From the NCBI GenBank assembly GCA_018398765.1, contig JAHBMJ010003822.1, forward strand, positions 1 through 64,000: DNA of 64,000 nt, written 5' to 3'. The DNA comes from Chromera velia (Eukaryota; Sar; Chromeraceae). Both the position numbers and the translations under genes were made by a program. Below the pieces are notes generated by a model that did not search any database, was not told the origin of the DNA, and saw only the letters and a program-made list of their open reading frames with translations. Positions 46,660 to 57,402 of this stretch are shown piece by piece; the first letter of the stretch is position 1, and the number at the start of each line of letters is the position of its first letter.

Positions 46660-47124
46660 TACTTTTTTTTTTTTCTTCATAGAGGGAGCTGAGATTAAAG
46701 ACTACTGAGAATCACACTTTTAAAATCAATCAATCAATCAATCAAATATATCAATAATCAAAATATTTAGCAAAATATTCAATCATAATCATTCAGCTTC
46801 TGAGAAAAGTGATTATATTTTATCCTAGATTTTATTAATTTTGATTATACAGCCTTGAATGAACCCAAGCTTTAGCTGACTGGGTATGTATATAATATTT
46901 TGGGCCAGCAGTGGCTAATATCTGAATCTAGATCTGAATTCTAGATCTGAATTATTATAGACTAAATACTAGACTAAATAGCTATTATCAACTAGATAAT
47001 CAATCTTAATTGGTGTATAAGCAAGTTTGACGCTAGATTGAGCGTCATTTGAGACATATGCGGATCGAGGCGAGTCCAAACCTACTTTCATGCATGCATG
47101 CAATGATAGGGCCTCATATCCGAG
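46660..47124. other. AT-rich spacer
   Basis: Includes caat repeats (46728-46745) and tagatctgaattc duplicates near 46930. A catgcatgcatgcaatg word sits at 47089-47105, near the stop of the glycosyltransferase gene. No gene seen. Confidence 0.55.
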
Positions 47125-48616
47125 TCATGGAGGCCGTGATGTTTTGTCAACAATCTCCCCACCATTTTCTGCCTCACGCAGCTTGATGTGTTCCAGCAAA
47201 AGCGCTTCCCTTTTTGCTGTCTCTTCTCGAGATGCATCTCTGGCCTCTGCACGCTCTTTCCGAAGCCGCTCTTCCAACTCTGCCTCTTGAGCCTGCCGGA
47301 GTTCCTCAGCAGACACTGAAAGCATTCAACACCACACAGACAAGCACAATCAAACGCTTTTCCAGGACACAGTAACATTCGTGGGTATGCAAGAGGACGA
47401 GTAGAGAAGAACAGCATCAGAAATCTGGAAATGAATAAGAATCATGACGAGGACGGGGGAAAAAAATGACAAGACAGGTGAAGAAAACGAAGAACACCTA
47501 CAAGGAGGAAAAAAATCCCGAAGCCATAAAAGACGAGAGAACAAAAGCAACTTCACATCGAAGTCTTAAACCCTAACACACAGGTCCTTTGGCGGGGATG
47601 GATGAAAGAATCAATGGCATAATCCATAACAAACAAAATTATGATGTACGAGAAACGTATGCATGTGAAGCAAACAAATTCGACACAGCAGATTTCTGAA
47701 AACTCGAAAGATGCCTAAGAAAGCCAAGGGAACCTCTGAAGCGAGAGAGACTGCGAAAAAAATGGCGACCCAACACAAACAAGACACAAGCATGGGCTCC
47801 AAAATAAAGCAAAGTAAATTCCCCCCAAAGATCGGTGAAGAGTGAAAATAATAAGCCTATTGGACGTGAAGGAAAAAATTCTTTCTACTGCCTCCCTAAC
47901 TTTGTCTCGGACAAGACAGACCGTGAGTTTCGAAAGGACACGTCTGGGCCCTTGTCTCAGAGGGCAGCTCTGCGCAGACATCCTCCAAGAGTTTTTCCCG
48001 GAGGACGGGCGCCATCGGAGTCAGCCCTGACAAATGAGCGATCCAGTCGCCGCTCTGCCAATGTCCCTGCAGGCAGATACAGAGAGACACTCAGATAGAT
48101 AGAGAGACAGACAGGCAGGCCGGTAGTCGAGCTGCAGAAAGGGGCAAGAGGGCGGATAGGCGGGAAGCAAATAAGAAGACTGCGAGCATGGACAGCAGAC
48201 GCCTACCCAGAGAAAATAAGACTGCTCGCGCAAATTGACTACCTTTCTCCAGTAGCTGGGAATCTGTATGCACAAAGACAAAAAAAAAAAGGAGGAAATA
48301 CCGAAAAAGCCATCCTACGTCTCTCTCTGTCTTCCGTCAGAGAGACTGACAGAGAAAAGAGTGATGAAGGCCATTTTCCTCAATCTTCTGGTTTCATCTG
48401 ATTGCATGCGCACTGACATGACCAACAGAAAGGCCAGCTCACCTCCTGTACGTCTTTCCGAAAGTGAACAAAGGACCGGCTGAAGGCATTCATCTCTCTG
48501 TTTCCCACCAGCGTCACAAAGGAACTTCGAAAGACTTCGCCCCTGAGAGGAGAGAGAAAGTGGGATTCGTCTTGGTCGAGTTCTCTCTCTCTCTTTTTCC
48601 CTTTCCTTCCCTCTCT

Positions 48617-48653
<37 letters not shown>

Positions 48654-50678
48654 TCCCGTCATATGGCTTGGTAGTGACGCAGGAGACATGTGGACCAATT
48701 TATCGCACATGCCCGCTCTGATACGCGCTTTCGTAAACCCCTTTTGATGGACATTGAAACTTGCAAACTGCTTCAGCGTGTATGGAGGGGCAGGAAGGAT
48801 CAAATGGGGAAACACTTGCTGGACTTCCAGACTAGGAGAGGAGAGGGAAACGAGAGGCCTCGTGCGATGGAAAGAAGACCAGAATAATCAATGTTTCCAT
48901 CGATTTAACTCCGCATGGTGCCTGATTGACAACACCGTGAAGGACTGACTGACAGTCTCGGCCTCTTGACGTCGTTCCACTCCGAGCAGGTTCTGAGGAC
49001 AGCAGGGGCCTCTACAGATCGAGTGTCGTTGACGAGAACGTGAGTGAACAGGGGCTGGTCTCGGAGGCCTGCACGAAGGACAAGGAGGGAGAATGAGTGA
49101 GTGAACAGGGGCTCGTACACAGGATACCGGAGGAGGGGAAGGAAGAAAGGACGGAGAGAAGATAGAAAGAAACGAAGGAATGAAGTAATCAACTGAGAGA
49201 GAGAAGAACAGAGGAGGGAAAGAAGGAAGCGAGGTATGGGTTCATGAAGAAATTCACCAGATTTGACCGTCAGTCGCTGAGCAACGTTTTCTCTCTGCCT
49301 GCCTGTCTGACTGACTGACGGACTCTTTGTATTTCTGTCTGCGTGCGCTAAACTCTCCCTCTTTCTGACTGACCTTTGGCGTTGAAGGCGTTTCTGCTGC
49401 TTCCCTCTGAGGTCCAAAGAAGTGCGTCTCTGTACGGAAGCTTCGAGAGAACACTTGCCGCAAGAAGTTGAGAGAAGGGGGAACGTCTGAAGAGCATCAC
49501 CCCGTTGTTGAGGGGGTAGACTGGCTGCGGGGGGGGGGAGATAGACAGGGGAGTAAGAAGATTCTGTTGGTGATTGGAGATGATAGTGTTCCTCTTTTGG
49601 GTTCTTCTCTGGTTCATTCATTCGTTCCGTTAGTCAGTCAGTCAGTCAGTCAGTCAGTCAGTCAGTCAGTCAGTCAGTCATTTGGTCAGCCAGCCAGCGA
49701 GGCAGACTTCTCTTGACGCATTTCGCCATTCTGAATTCCAGGCCCTTCTCTCTCTTCCCCGACTTCCTTCCTTTCGCTCTGTCTCCCTCCCTTGCCTGTC
49801 TCGCCTCTTTCTGAGTATATATCCTGTCCCGCTCTCGACTCTGCACTGACCAGGAAGCACTTGAGATCAGCAGCCAGGATGAGAGACGTCGATGGCTGTG
49901 CAAATTTGTCGATCAAGTCCTCAACACGCGTCTCGAAGTTCGTGATTAGCGTGTCGAGGTCAAGGTAAAGGACCAACGAGTACCCCCGCCGGAAGAGAAT
50001 CCAAAGCGCCAAGTAGCGCCAATAGTGCGGGTCCCCGCAGGCAGATTTGGGCGTCTGTTGACGACAGCTGAAGTGCTTCAGGCAGTACCCCCGAGCCTTG
50101 GCGTATTCTTTGCGATTCTTTTGCAGGCGGTCAGAAATGGAGATCTGATTATCTCCTGCTGTGAGCAGAACGGAGGTCGACAGACATGGATCATCGCCTT
50201 CTCTTCCGTCTCCTGCTCCTTCTGGCGGCACATAGAGGTCTAAGAATTCAAATCTATTTTCGTCTGTCCATTCAGGGAAGGAGTGCTCCATTGTGTCCAA
50301 CCAATCTGTCAAGTCGTTGTACACGACACTCTCCGTCTGGAACTCATCACCATTGAGGAAGACGTACAGGTTCAACATCGCACATCCTCCTAACAGAAAA
50401 GCCATGACGAGGGCTCCTGCTGAAAGGAGAACCCTAAAAGGAAACGGCACTCTCTGCTTTCGTTCACCCTCATCCGAGTTGTCTCCTTCCTCGTTCTGTT
50501 GACTCTCCAGATCTTTCTCCTTTGAGATCAACAACAGTCTGTCCCCTTTCTGCCTGCCACGGGAACGACTGGTGGAGGACAGCGTACCCGCTAGTGCGCT
50601 TCCCTCTACCCCGTGGGAGGCTTTGTCTGTCCCTCTTTCGCCGTTGAATGGTCCGGGATGAGTGTTTGACATGTTCAA
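47125..50678 (-). CDS. type II membrane glycosyltransferase (GT34-like, DxD)
   Basis: Seven exons close in phase to 528 aa: 50678-49851, 49524-49374, 49068-48954, 48542-48443, 48263-48207, 48066-47922, 47315-47125. Residues 1-80 are polar. Residues about 83-107 form one membrane span (LLSAGALVMAFLLGGCAMLNLYVFL) with Arg on the N-terminal side, the type II topology of Golgi enzymes. HYWRYLALWILFRRGYSLVLYLDLDTLI places a DxD motif at 240-242, where Mn2+ and the sugar nucleotide bind. YPLNNGVMLFRRSPFS, RDQPLFTHVLVND and HWQSGDWIAHLSG follow the order of the galactosyltransferase GMA12/MNN10 fold. The last exon is a coiled-coil-like AEELRQAQEAELEERLRKER helix not usual for the family. Donor and acceptor sugars cannot be told. 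Confidence 0.8.
49630..49682. repeat. (CAGT)n in intron 1 of the glycosyltransferase gene
   Basis: A run of gtcagtcagtcagt over about 50 bp within the first intron (49850-49525, minus strand). Splice sites on either side are clear, so it is intronic. Confidence 0.85.
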
Positions 50679-51521
50679 CTTCCTTTTGGAGAGCTTTGAT
50701 CGAGAGATTCTATCTTACATTTGTCCCTTTATATGTTCAGAATGTGTTGCATGCAGAGTTGCATGTTTGAATCAGCACATGTGTTGTTAGGAGTTTTCGT
50801 GATCACAACCACAGTCTGCACGGCAAAGAATGAGCAGTGGATCTGAGCAGTGCTTGGACAAACGTTTACATCAATATGAAGCCTCTTCAGTGTCCTGGAT
50901 GGACATGCCGGCATGCCCGAACCATGTATGTATACAGGTGTTCTGTTGCAGCGTTGCCATTTATACAACTCCACCGGTGTGTTGTTCGGACAGTTGAATT
51001 AAAGGGCAGCAACGCGCACGCGAGACACACCCTCGTGTGGGTGAGAACCTCGAAAGCTGCGCTCCCGCACGCGCGGCCGTTTCTATGCGTCGTAGTATAT
51101 GCGAGTTGGTACATTCTGGGGCCTCCATGTGGCTTTCAGCGGGCGCTGCCCTCTGAGACATCATCGTGTTGCGTTGCAACTGCATGCAACACTGCATGCA
51201 ACTTCACTTCCGATCGACTTGACTGACCGTTGCACGTGCGCGCATGTTTTCGCGGCGGCTGGTCGACCGATTGTCAGATGGTCTCACGTGTGATTCAAAC
51301 AAAAGTCTGTCGGAGCTGCCGATGAGGACAACTGACCCTGGATTGAAATCAGCTCTTGGATTGTAGCCAGATCAGGAGGAACGAGCATCTCAAGATACTG
51401 CATGCTAAGTGGCAGAAAAAAACCGTCTGTTTGGAATTTCCATTTCGGTGTCTCACCTTCTGACAAGCCTTCTGGACTGTTGCGCGTTGACTGACCTGAG
51501 GAAGCCAGGAAGCAGAGTCAA
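50679..51521. promoter_or_regulatory. divergent intergenic region with TGCATGCA words
   Basis: It lies between the starts of the glycosyltransferase (-) and the BRCT gene (+). It carries ctgcatgcaacactgcatgcaact at 51180-51203, plus gcatgcagag near 50752 and gccggcatgcccg near 50908. GCATGC-type palindromes are known promoter words in apicomplexan relatives (for example the TRP-2 element of Toxoplasma). Their use here is inference. Confidence 0.4.
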
Positions 51522-54413
51522 ATGGATTTCGGGATGGCTGCACGTGCAGACGACGCAGCACAGCGTCTTTTCAGTCGCGACTCAGGTGCAGCTCGTCGTG
51601 GTGAAAATCCCTTCCTCCATTCCCCACCGAGCGGCTTCTCAGGTCTTCGTCGCGGGAACTCGATTGACAATGTGAAAGCCAATTCGTCTCCTTCAGGAGA
51701 ATCCACAAGTGCTCTGTTGCATCAGCAAGCAGACTCACTCTCCAGGATGCAATCGACCGGTTCTGTTGATGAAGATGTACCACCATCAGAAGTGAAGTCA
51801 GAAAGGACGGGAACGTTCAGTAGAGTTCACTTTCTTTCGAGACCCGCCACTCCACCTCCCCTCGGAGGAAAATTACGCCCCTCAGCAGCACCACCGAGTC
51901 CCTGTAGTACCCCATCCGATTCCGCCAATGCACCACCAGCACATACGCCTTTGGGAGAAGACTTCGTGTCTGCACTTGCAGCCAGTCCTCTAGCTTTCGG
52001 CATCTCAAAGGGCGTCTCTTCTTTCACCCCCAGGGGCCCCAGCGGTCCCCGAAATGGTTTGAGTCCCTCGGGAGGCCCTGTGAAGGCGTTCCGACCAGGG
52101 ACTCCGACCGGGGGTGCGTCCTCATCTTCCTCTGCCTCCACTACTTCTGGTTCGTCTCCTTTGAAGGAAGGAAGAGGGGGAGGTGGAACTGAAGGGACCG
52201 GAGAAAACGGACTCCGATCTCCTGTTCACTCACTTTCACGTTTTGGGATCTCGACCGGAGGGGGGGCAGGTGACACTCCTCCTTCAATATCGGCCTCCAG
52301 AAGATCCTCAGACACAGAGGGAGCCTCTCCGTGTTCTCCTCCCCTCAGGCAGCAGTCCAGCTTCTCTTTCTCTTTCAACACTCAAAACCCCCCAACCGCC
52401 CTCACGGGAGCCGAGCTGGATTCACCTGCAAGCCACCAAAGTGCAGGACGGCCTGGTAGCCTCCCTCCCCGTCGTCTCTCTTTTTCTTCCACCGATGTTA
52501 CAGCAGACCCAACCATCAAAGTCAGCTTAGACTCGCTTTCTGCATTTACCCCCTCTCCCTGTCAACCGCATCATCGGACCCTGCCGCCTCCTCGTTCTGT
52601 CCTTGCCAACCCCGGCTCTTTTCCCTCCCGCTCCCCCCCCGCGCGAGTAGGCGGAAGTCTCTCGGGTTCTTCATTGGCGAATGAAAGCCGAAAAAAGGCA
52701 AGTAGAGTGGCTTTCGATCTCACCCCTGCATTAGTCAAGTACAGGCCCACTCCCGTCCTTCTCATCGGAGGCGGCGCCCCCTCCCCCCTCGCGATGAGCC
52801 GTCTTGCAGGGGCGGCAGCAGCTGCGAGTCGAGGCCGGCTCGCGAGGGGTGCCGCTGCTGCTGCAGGGGCCGGGAGAGGGGCTGGTCGGGGAAGGGGAAT
52901 GGGTCGCGGACAAATGGGAGCGGGTGAACCAGGTACGCGCAGAAGTGTTTATGCAAACTGTCTTTGTTGTGGTCGTCCTCTCTTGGTCTCTTCCTTCTCT
53001 TTTCTGGATTTTCCGTAACATGTAAACGACTGGACAGGCATTTTTAGTTCTGTCTATCCTTTTGCCTATATGGGTTCCGAGAGTGTCTGCGGCTGTTACT
53101 TTTTTCTCACATCGATTCCGCTTCTCTGCCTCCTCGCTCGATTGATTGCATGCATGCCTCAATTGTCTGTCTATGTTTACATGCAGGCCCTCCCGCAGGA
53201 CCTGATGGAGGGTGTGGTCGGGGTCGGGGCCCCCCTCTTCCCGATCTCTTGGCAGCAGCTGCAGTTGCATCCCCTCCTTCTCTCGTGGCCTCTCCCGTGA
53301 ACGAACGGCTGCCTCCGTTCATAGAAAGGTTTGGGTCCCTGATCTCCCCTCAGTGTTTGAGGTCAATGAGGGATGAGGGGCTGCAGGCGTGGTTGGATGT
53401 GGGGGGGTTGTCTCAGGGAATAGTGACAGGGGGGTCGGAATTGTTTGGGGGGTTGTGTTTTTGTGTGATTGGTCGTGGTCTTCCTCATGAACTTGTTGAG
53501 GCCATACTTGCAAGGGGAGGAGAGGTGACAGGAGACGCGTGCAATCCACGCATCACACATCTCCTGGCCGGGTTTGTGGACGTGAACGGATCCGTTTCGA
53601 GGGCTCGTCTCTTCTACCCCCGTAACACAGTCGATGTTGTATGGCTTTTGCGGTCAGTCGCCTTTTGTTTCTCAGCAAGTCGCGTTTTCTTGCATCCGTC
53701 TCTTTCTAAAAATGCTTTTGCAACCCCTTTTTGTTTTCCGTCTTAGATGACTTTTTTTCATGCTGTGCCGAGACGTGACCTCAACTGTGTCCTAAAGCGG
53801 TCTGCACACAGCTGTTCCAAATTGTCCTTTGTCCTGCCTTTCTGTCTGCGCTTCCGCTCGTCTATTCGCTTGCCTGATTGTGCATATGGATGGATCCCTG
53901 TCCCTCTTTCATGTGCTCTTTCTTTCTCGCAGATGTATCCGGGACAGCTGCATTCAGCCTGCGCCGGGGGTCCAACAAAGAGGAAGCCTGACACCTTCGG
54001 GGATGGGCCGGGGTCGTGGAGGGAGGGGAGGAAGAGGAGGAAGGGGGGGCGGAATGATCCATCGTCACGGTCCGTTTTCGTCTACCCCCTCACTTGGAAG
54101 TTCTTCTGCAGGCCCCTCTTCGGTCTTCCCTGCGCATTCCTCTCCCTCCCCTTCAGGGATCCCGACCCGACGCCTGAATGCATCTGCAGGTGTGGGGGGT
54201 GGGGGGAGAGAGAGGTCCTCTAGTTGGACTCCTGGGGCGGCCTCTAGTCCCGGCCGTGTGCCGGTGGGCGGAGTGTCACACTCACCCCGGGCAGCGTCTC
54301 CACTCTCGTCGGGGGGGAATGCGGGAGTGCGGTATCGGTCTGGAAGTCCAGGCGCAGGGGGGATGTCGCCTCACTCTCGTTTGGCGGGGGGGTTGTCTGC
54401 AAGAGGTCGGTGA
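51522..54413 (+). CDS. BRCT-domain protein with disordered Ser/Pro N-terminus and RGG-rich segments
   Basis: Exons 51522-52932, 53187-53652 and 53933-54413 join in phase to 785 aa. Residues 1-430 are Ser/Pro/Gly-rich and probably disordered, with many SP and TP sites. A basic GRGAGRGRGMGRGQ stretch ends exon 1. After PVNERLPPFIERFGSLISPQ comes a BRCT-like fold. It opens LFGGLCFCVIGRGLPHELVE, continues ILARGGEVTGDACNPRITHLLA, and reaches the conserved Trp in VDVVWLLRCIRDSC, which crosses the second intron. The C-terminus has GRGRGGRGGRGGRGGG and SPGAGGMSPHSRLAGG before TGA. BRCT domains bind phosphopeptides in DNA-damage and cell-cycle proteins; RGG segments bind nucleic acid. A nuclear scaffold role is inference. 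No other catalytic domain is seen. Confidence 0.78.
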
Positions 54414-54988
54414 TGGTATGCAGGCACACAAAGGCTCATCTTGAGGGGGGGATCAAAGTTGTTTGATGAGTTTCTACAGAGCTTGGGGATTCTCTGTGTT
54501 TTTTGTTCCGTTTTTGAAGGTAGGGTGGGTCCTCCATGTGCGTACGCGGAGCCTGCACATGTGCTGACTCAGGCGGGGGAAAGGGAAAGGGAAAGAAGGA
54601 GAAGTTTGCGGGAAGGGCAATCATTGGGGCTGAAGTTTTCTGGCAGGGAGAATGCTCCTGCAGTTTTTTCGTGACTGAGCGACAGAAGAAAGGAACAAAG
54701 AAAGGAAGGAAGGAAGGAAGGAGGGAGGGAAGACGAGGAGGGAGCAAGCAAGGAAGAAAGAAAAGAAACAGGCGTAGTACTTTCCAGTGCAACCTCTGCC
54801 TTCCGCACGTTTTGTTTTGTTATTTGATGTGTTTTTTGAAATCTTCTAGCCTGGATAAACGCCAAAATCAAGTTTCGTTTCTGTCACGTGAGAAAAAAAG
54901 GAAGGGTCAATGGATGAAAAAGTGAAGTTTCAGACCCAGCTAGGGCCTATGCATCACGGGCAAGGATTCTGCTTGAGGTCCCGCCCTT
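54414..54988. other. spacer, no supported gene
   Basis: Contains a short purine repeat (54680-54770, GGAA/GAAA) and otherwise unremarkable sequence. It probably includes the 3' UTR of the BRCT gene. Confidence 0.5.
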
Positions 54989-55654
54989 TCACGGCAGCGC
55001 CATCGTAGTTGACAAGCGAGACCAAACAGAGGCATTGTTCCTCCGAAGCCGAGAGGAACAAGGGTGCGATCTGGGAGAGGTGACTGCTAGTGGGGAAGTG
55101 AGAAGGAGTCTTGCGAGACTCGGATAGACGGGTAGGGAGAAACGGACTGAGGAATCGTCGGAGAAGGAATGACGGCCATTGGAAGCCCTTCGGGCAGACA
55201 CATCCGCGTGACCCCGATATTCTGCTTCAATCGCAATCCCCACACCGTTCATTCTTTCCGCTGGGTGCTCTTCAATTAACAGAGAATCATCATGCAGGTT
55301 TCTGCACGAAGAGAATTCGGAATGGATTGGTGTGAAGTGGCCTGGGATTGATGAGGAGCACCGACAGGCAAGCAAGCCACTGATTGCCTGAAGACTTCGA
55401 GTTTGATATGCGGAGGGCAGTGTCAGTTCGTCGAAGCAACGAGAAAGAATCAATCCGTGGATGATCTCTTCAGTGGCGCATAACGCCCGCGCTGTACGAT
55501 GGAGCCACTGTCTACCCCAAGTAAACAACAGCTGTTTAGGTTCATTTAAGCGTCCGACGTTCATATAGTCATCATAGACAATGCCATGCCTCACAAAGCA
55601 TTCATGAGGTGGCCTGATCGAGGATACTGCTTTGATGCATGCACCTATGCCCAT
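54989..55654 (-). CDS. hypothetical single-exon protein, 221 aa
   Basis: An uninterrupted frame from ATG (MGIGACIKAVSSIRPPHE) to TAG, with ordinary composition in the first half (RHGIVYDDYMNVGRLNEPKQ, RTARALCATEEIIHGLILSR). It becomes Ser/Arg-rich at the end. It begins just inside a gatgcatgcacc palindrome. No domain is recognised, and no introns are needed. The absence of introns among intron-rich neighbours is unusual and could mean a retrocopy or a chance frame. Confidence 0.35.
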   Translation of the reverse strand: MGIGACIKAVSSIRPPHECFVRHGIVYDDYMNVGRLNEPKQLLFTWGRQWLHRTARALCATEEIIHGLILSRCFDELTLPSAYQTRSLQAISGLLACRCSSSIPGHFTPIHSEFSSCRNLHDDSLLIEEHPAERMNGVGIAIEAEYRGHADVSARRASNGRHSFSDDSSVRFSLPVYPSLARLLLTSPLAVTSPRSHPCSSRLRRNNASVWSRLSTTMALP

Positions 55655-55956
55655 ACGTACAATTCACAAAAAGTTTTTTCGTGAGGCGACGTGAGCTGGG
55701 ACATGAGTCCGTTTCATCATAAAAATTCAAGTAAATATAGAGGTACATGCGACTCGGATTCATGCTCAGTGATAAATTTGTACATATACGTATAATTTAC
55801 AGTTGTATCATATTAATCTATTACTTAGAGACTAGTTTAGAGACTAGTTAGAGACTTCATTATCAGTTAGAGACTTATAGTACATACATTGCAATTAACA
55901 TAGCAGTGCCGCGATATGCATGTGCTAGGATATGTCATCATCATTATCATTATCAT

Positions 55957-56431
55957 TATAGGCCATCATGCAATGCATGAGTCTAGGACAATGCTGTATT
56001 GCCCCTTTACCAGACCTCCATCACTCATCGGGGTGGGGCTGCCGTCTGCTAGCTGAAACCTGGCGCCTGCATAAATGACGCTTAATTGATCTAAGTGCCG
56101 CCCCTCATTGTAGAAGGCTGCGACAATCAAACCAATCCATGGTACTGAGAGTAGACAGAGCAAACCAGTAAAGAGGGAGAACAAAGATTGGAATAGATGT
56201 ACGAAGAAGGTGTTCGAAGGGTCAAAGGGATGAACAATTTGGAAAAAGACCATTCGGTCATTGTGCTCGCGTCGTTTATCTGTAAAAGAAGAGGAAGGGG
56301 AGATGGAAAGGAAAGAAAACAAAGATATTATTATTATTATTATTATTATTGATCGGTCTATAGGCCATCATGCAATGCATAAGTCTAGGACATTGTTGTA
56401 TTGCCCCTTTGCCAGACCTGCATCACTCATC
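55957..56431. repeat. pair of 73-bp direct repeats 402 bp apart
   Basis: 55957-56029 and 56359-56431 both run from tataggccatcatgcaatgc to cagacct(c/g)catcactcatc and differ at about six positions. Each is preceded by a short microsatellite (TCATTA and TTA). Copy one overlaps the end of the membrane-protein exon; copy two lies upstream of it. Confidence 0.85.
55966..56279 (-). CDS. last exon of a hypothetical membrane protein
   Basis: A strong acceptor (ctcttcttttacag) precedes 56279. The exon then reads 104 codons in phase to a stop at 55966: DKRREHNDRMVFFQIVHPFD, a membrane-span-like SLFTGLLCLLSVPWIGLIVAAF, then YNEGRHLDQLSVIYAGARFQ. Upstream exons were not found before the adjacent AT-rich spacer. 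The 3' end lies inside one copy of a 73-bp direct repeat. The family is unknown. Confidence 0.38.
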
Positions 56432-57402
56432 ATCATGGATTATCACTTAAAATCTTTAATCTAAAAAATGCATGAGCATAAGAATAAACAATTGTAAACA
56501 ATCTTAGGAACACTGGAACAGTCATAGCTTGAATAAGTTGAATCATACAAATTAACTTACAAAAAATAAACATCTGTTTTTAGATTTTTTATCGGTATTT
56601 GTGTTACTAGTTCCAGCAGTAGTTTTGATAATTGTTTTACTAATTTACAATATTAAACACCTAGATTAAATACTAAGTTAAACATTGTATGTTGTGAATC
56701 ACTTAAAGCTAGTCCGGGATCACGGTGGGGTACCTTAATTTATGAGTCAAATTATGTCATGCAAATATTATAAAATATACTAGACTACTAGTAATTAATT
56801 AATTAATAGTATATACTTTAGATGTCATTTCCCTTTTTTAGCTTATTCAAGTTTAAGTTACATATATGCAGGTAGCTTATTAGCTTCACCAAATTCAAGG
56901 TCTAACTAAACTTAAAAATATAAAACAATGTCTAAAACATTTTAACCAGCAACCAGCCCAGCTTCAAAAAATTCTGTACATATATATCAACATCCTATAG
57001 TAGGCATATCAACACTGTTAAGCGACAGACTCGGAGACTTGAAAATAGTTCAAAGTCCTTCAAAGTGACATATTATTTCACTGTTAGCAAAAGAGACGCT
57101 TACTACGAAACGCTCACATGGATGGGACCATTCCGGCACATTGCGACGATCCTGTCCACGCAGGCTCTCTTTTTTACTCTTCAAAGTCTGAGTCCGCTGT
57201 CAGAGACGTATATAGTTCAGAGTCTCAGACCCTTCTCTCCGCCCTCTGTGTGTCAGACTCCAGTTTATGCTCTTTGTTCCTACTAAGCCTCACACCTCTT
57301 GGTCCGCTCCCTTTAGTTTCCTTGACCGAACTAAAATTAGAAGCGTCAACCAGTGGATACAGACAGTAATGGAGCGTCACAGTCATTGTCGTTGCTATTG
57401 AA
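56432..57402. other. AT-rich spacer and 3' flank of the histidine kinase gene
   Basis: 56440-57010 is strongly AT-rich with taattaatta words. 57060-57400 is GC-balanced but shows no supported frame. No RNA gene seen. Confidence 0.55.
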
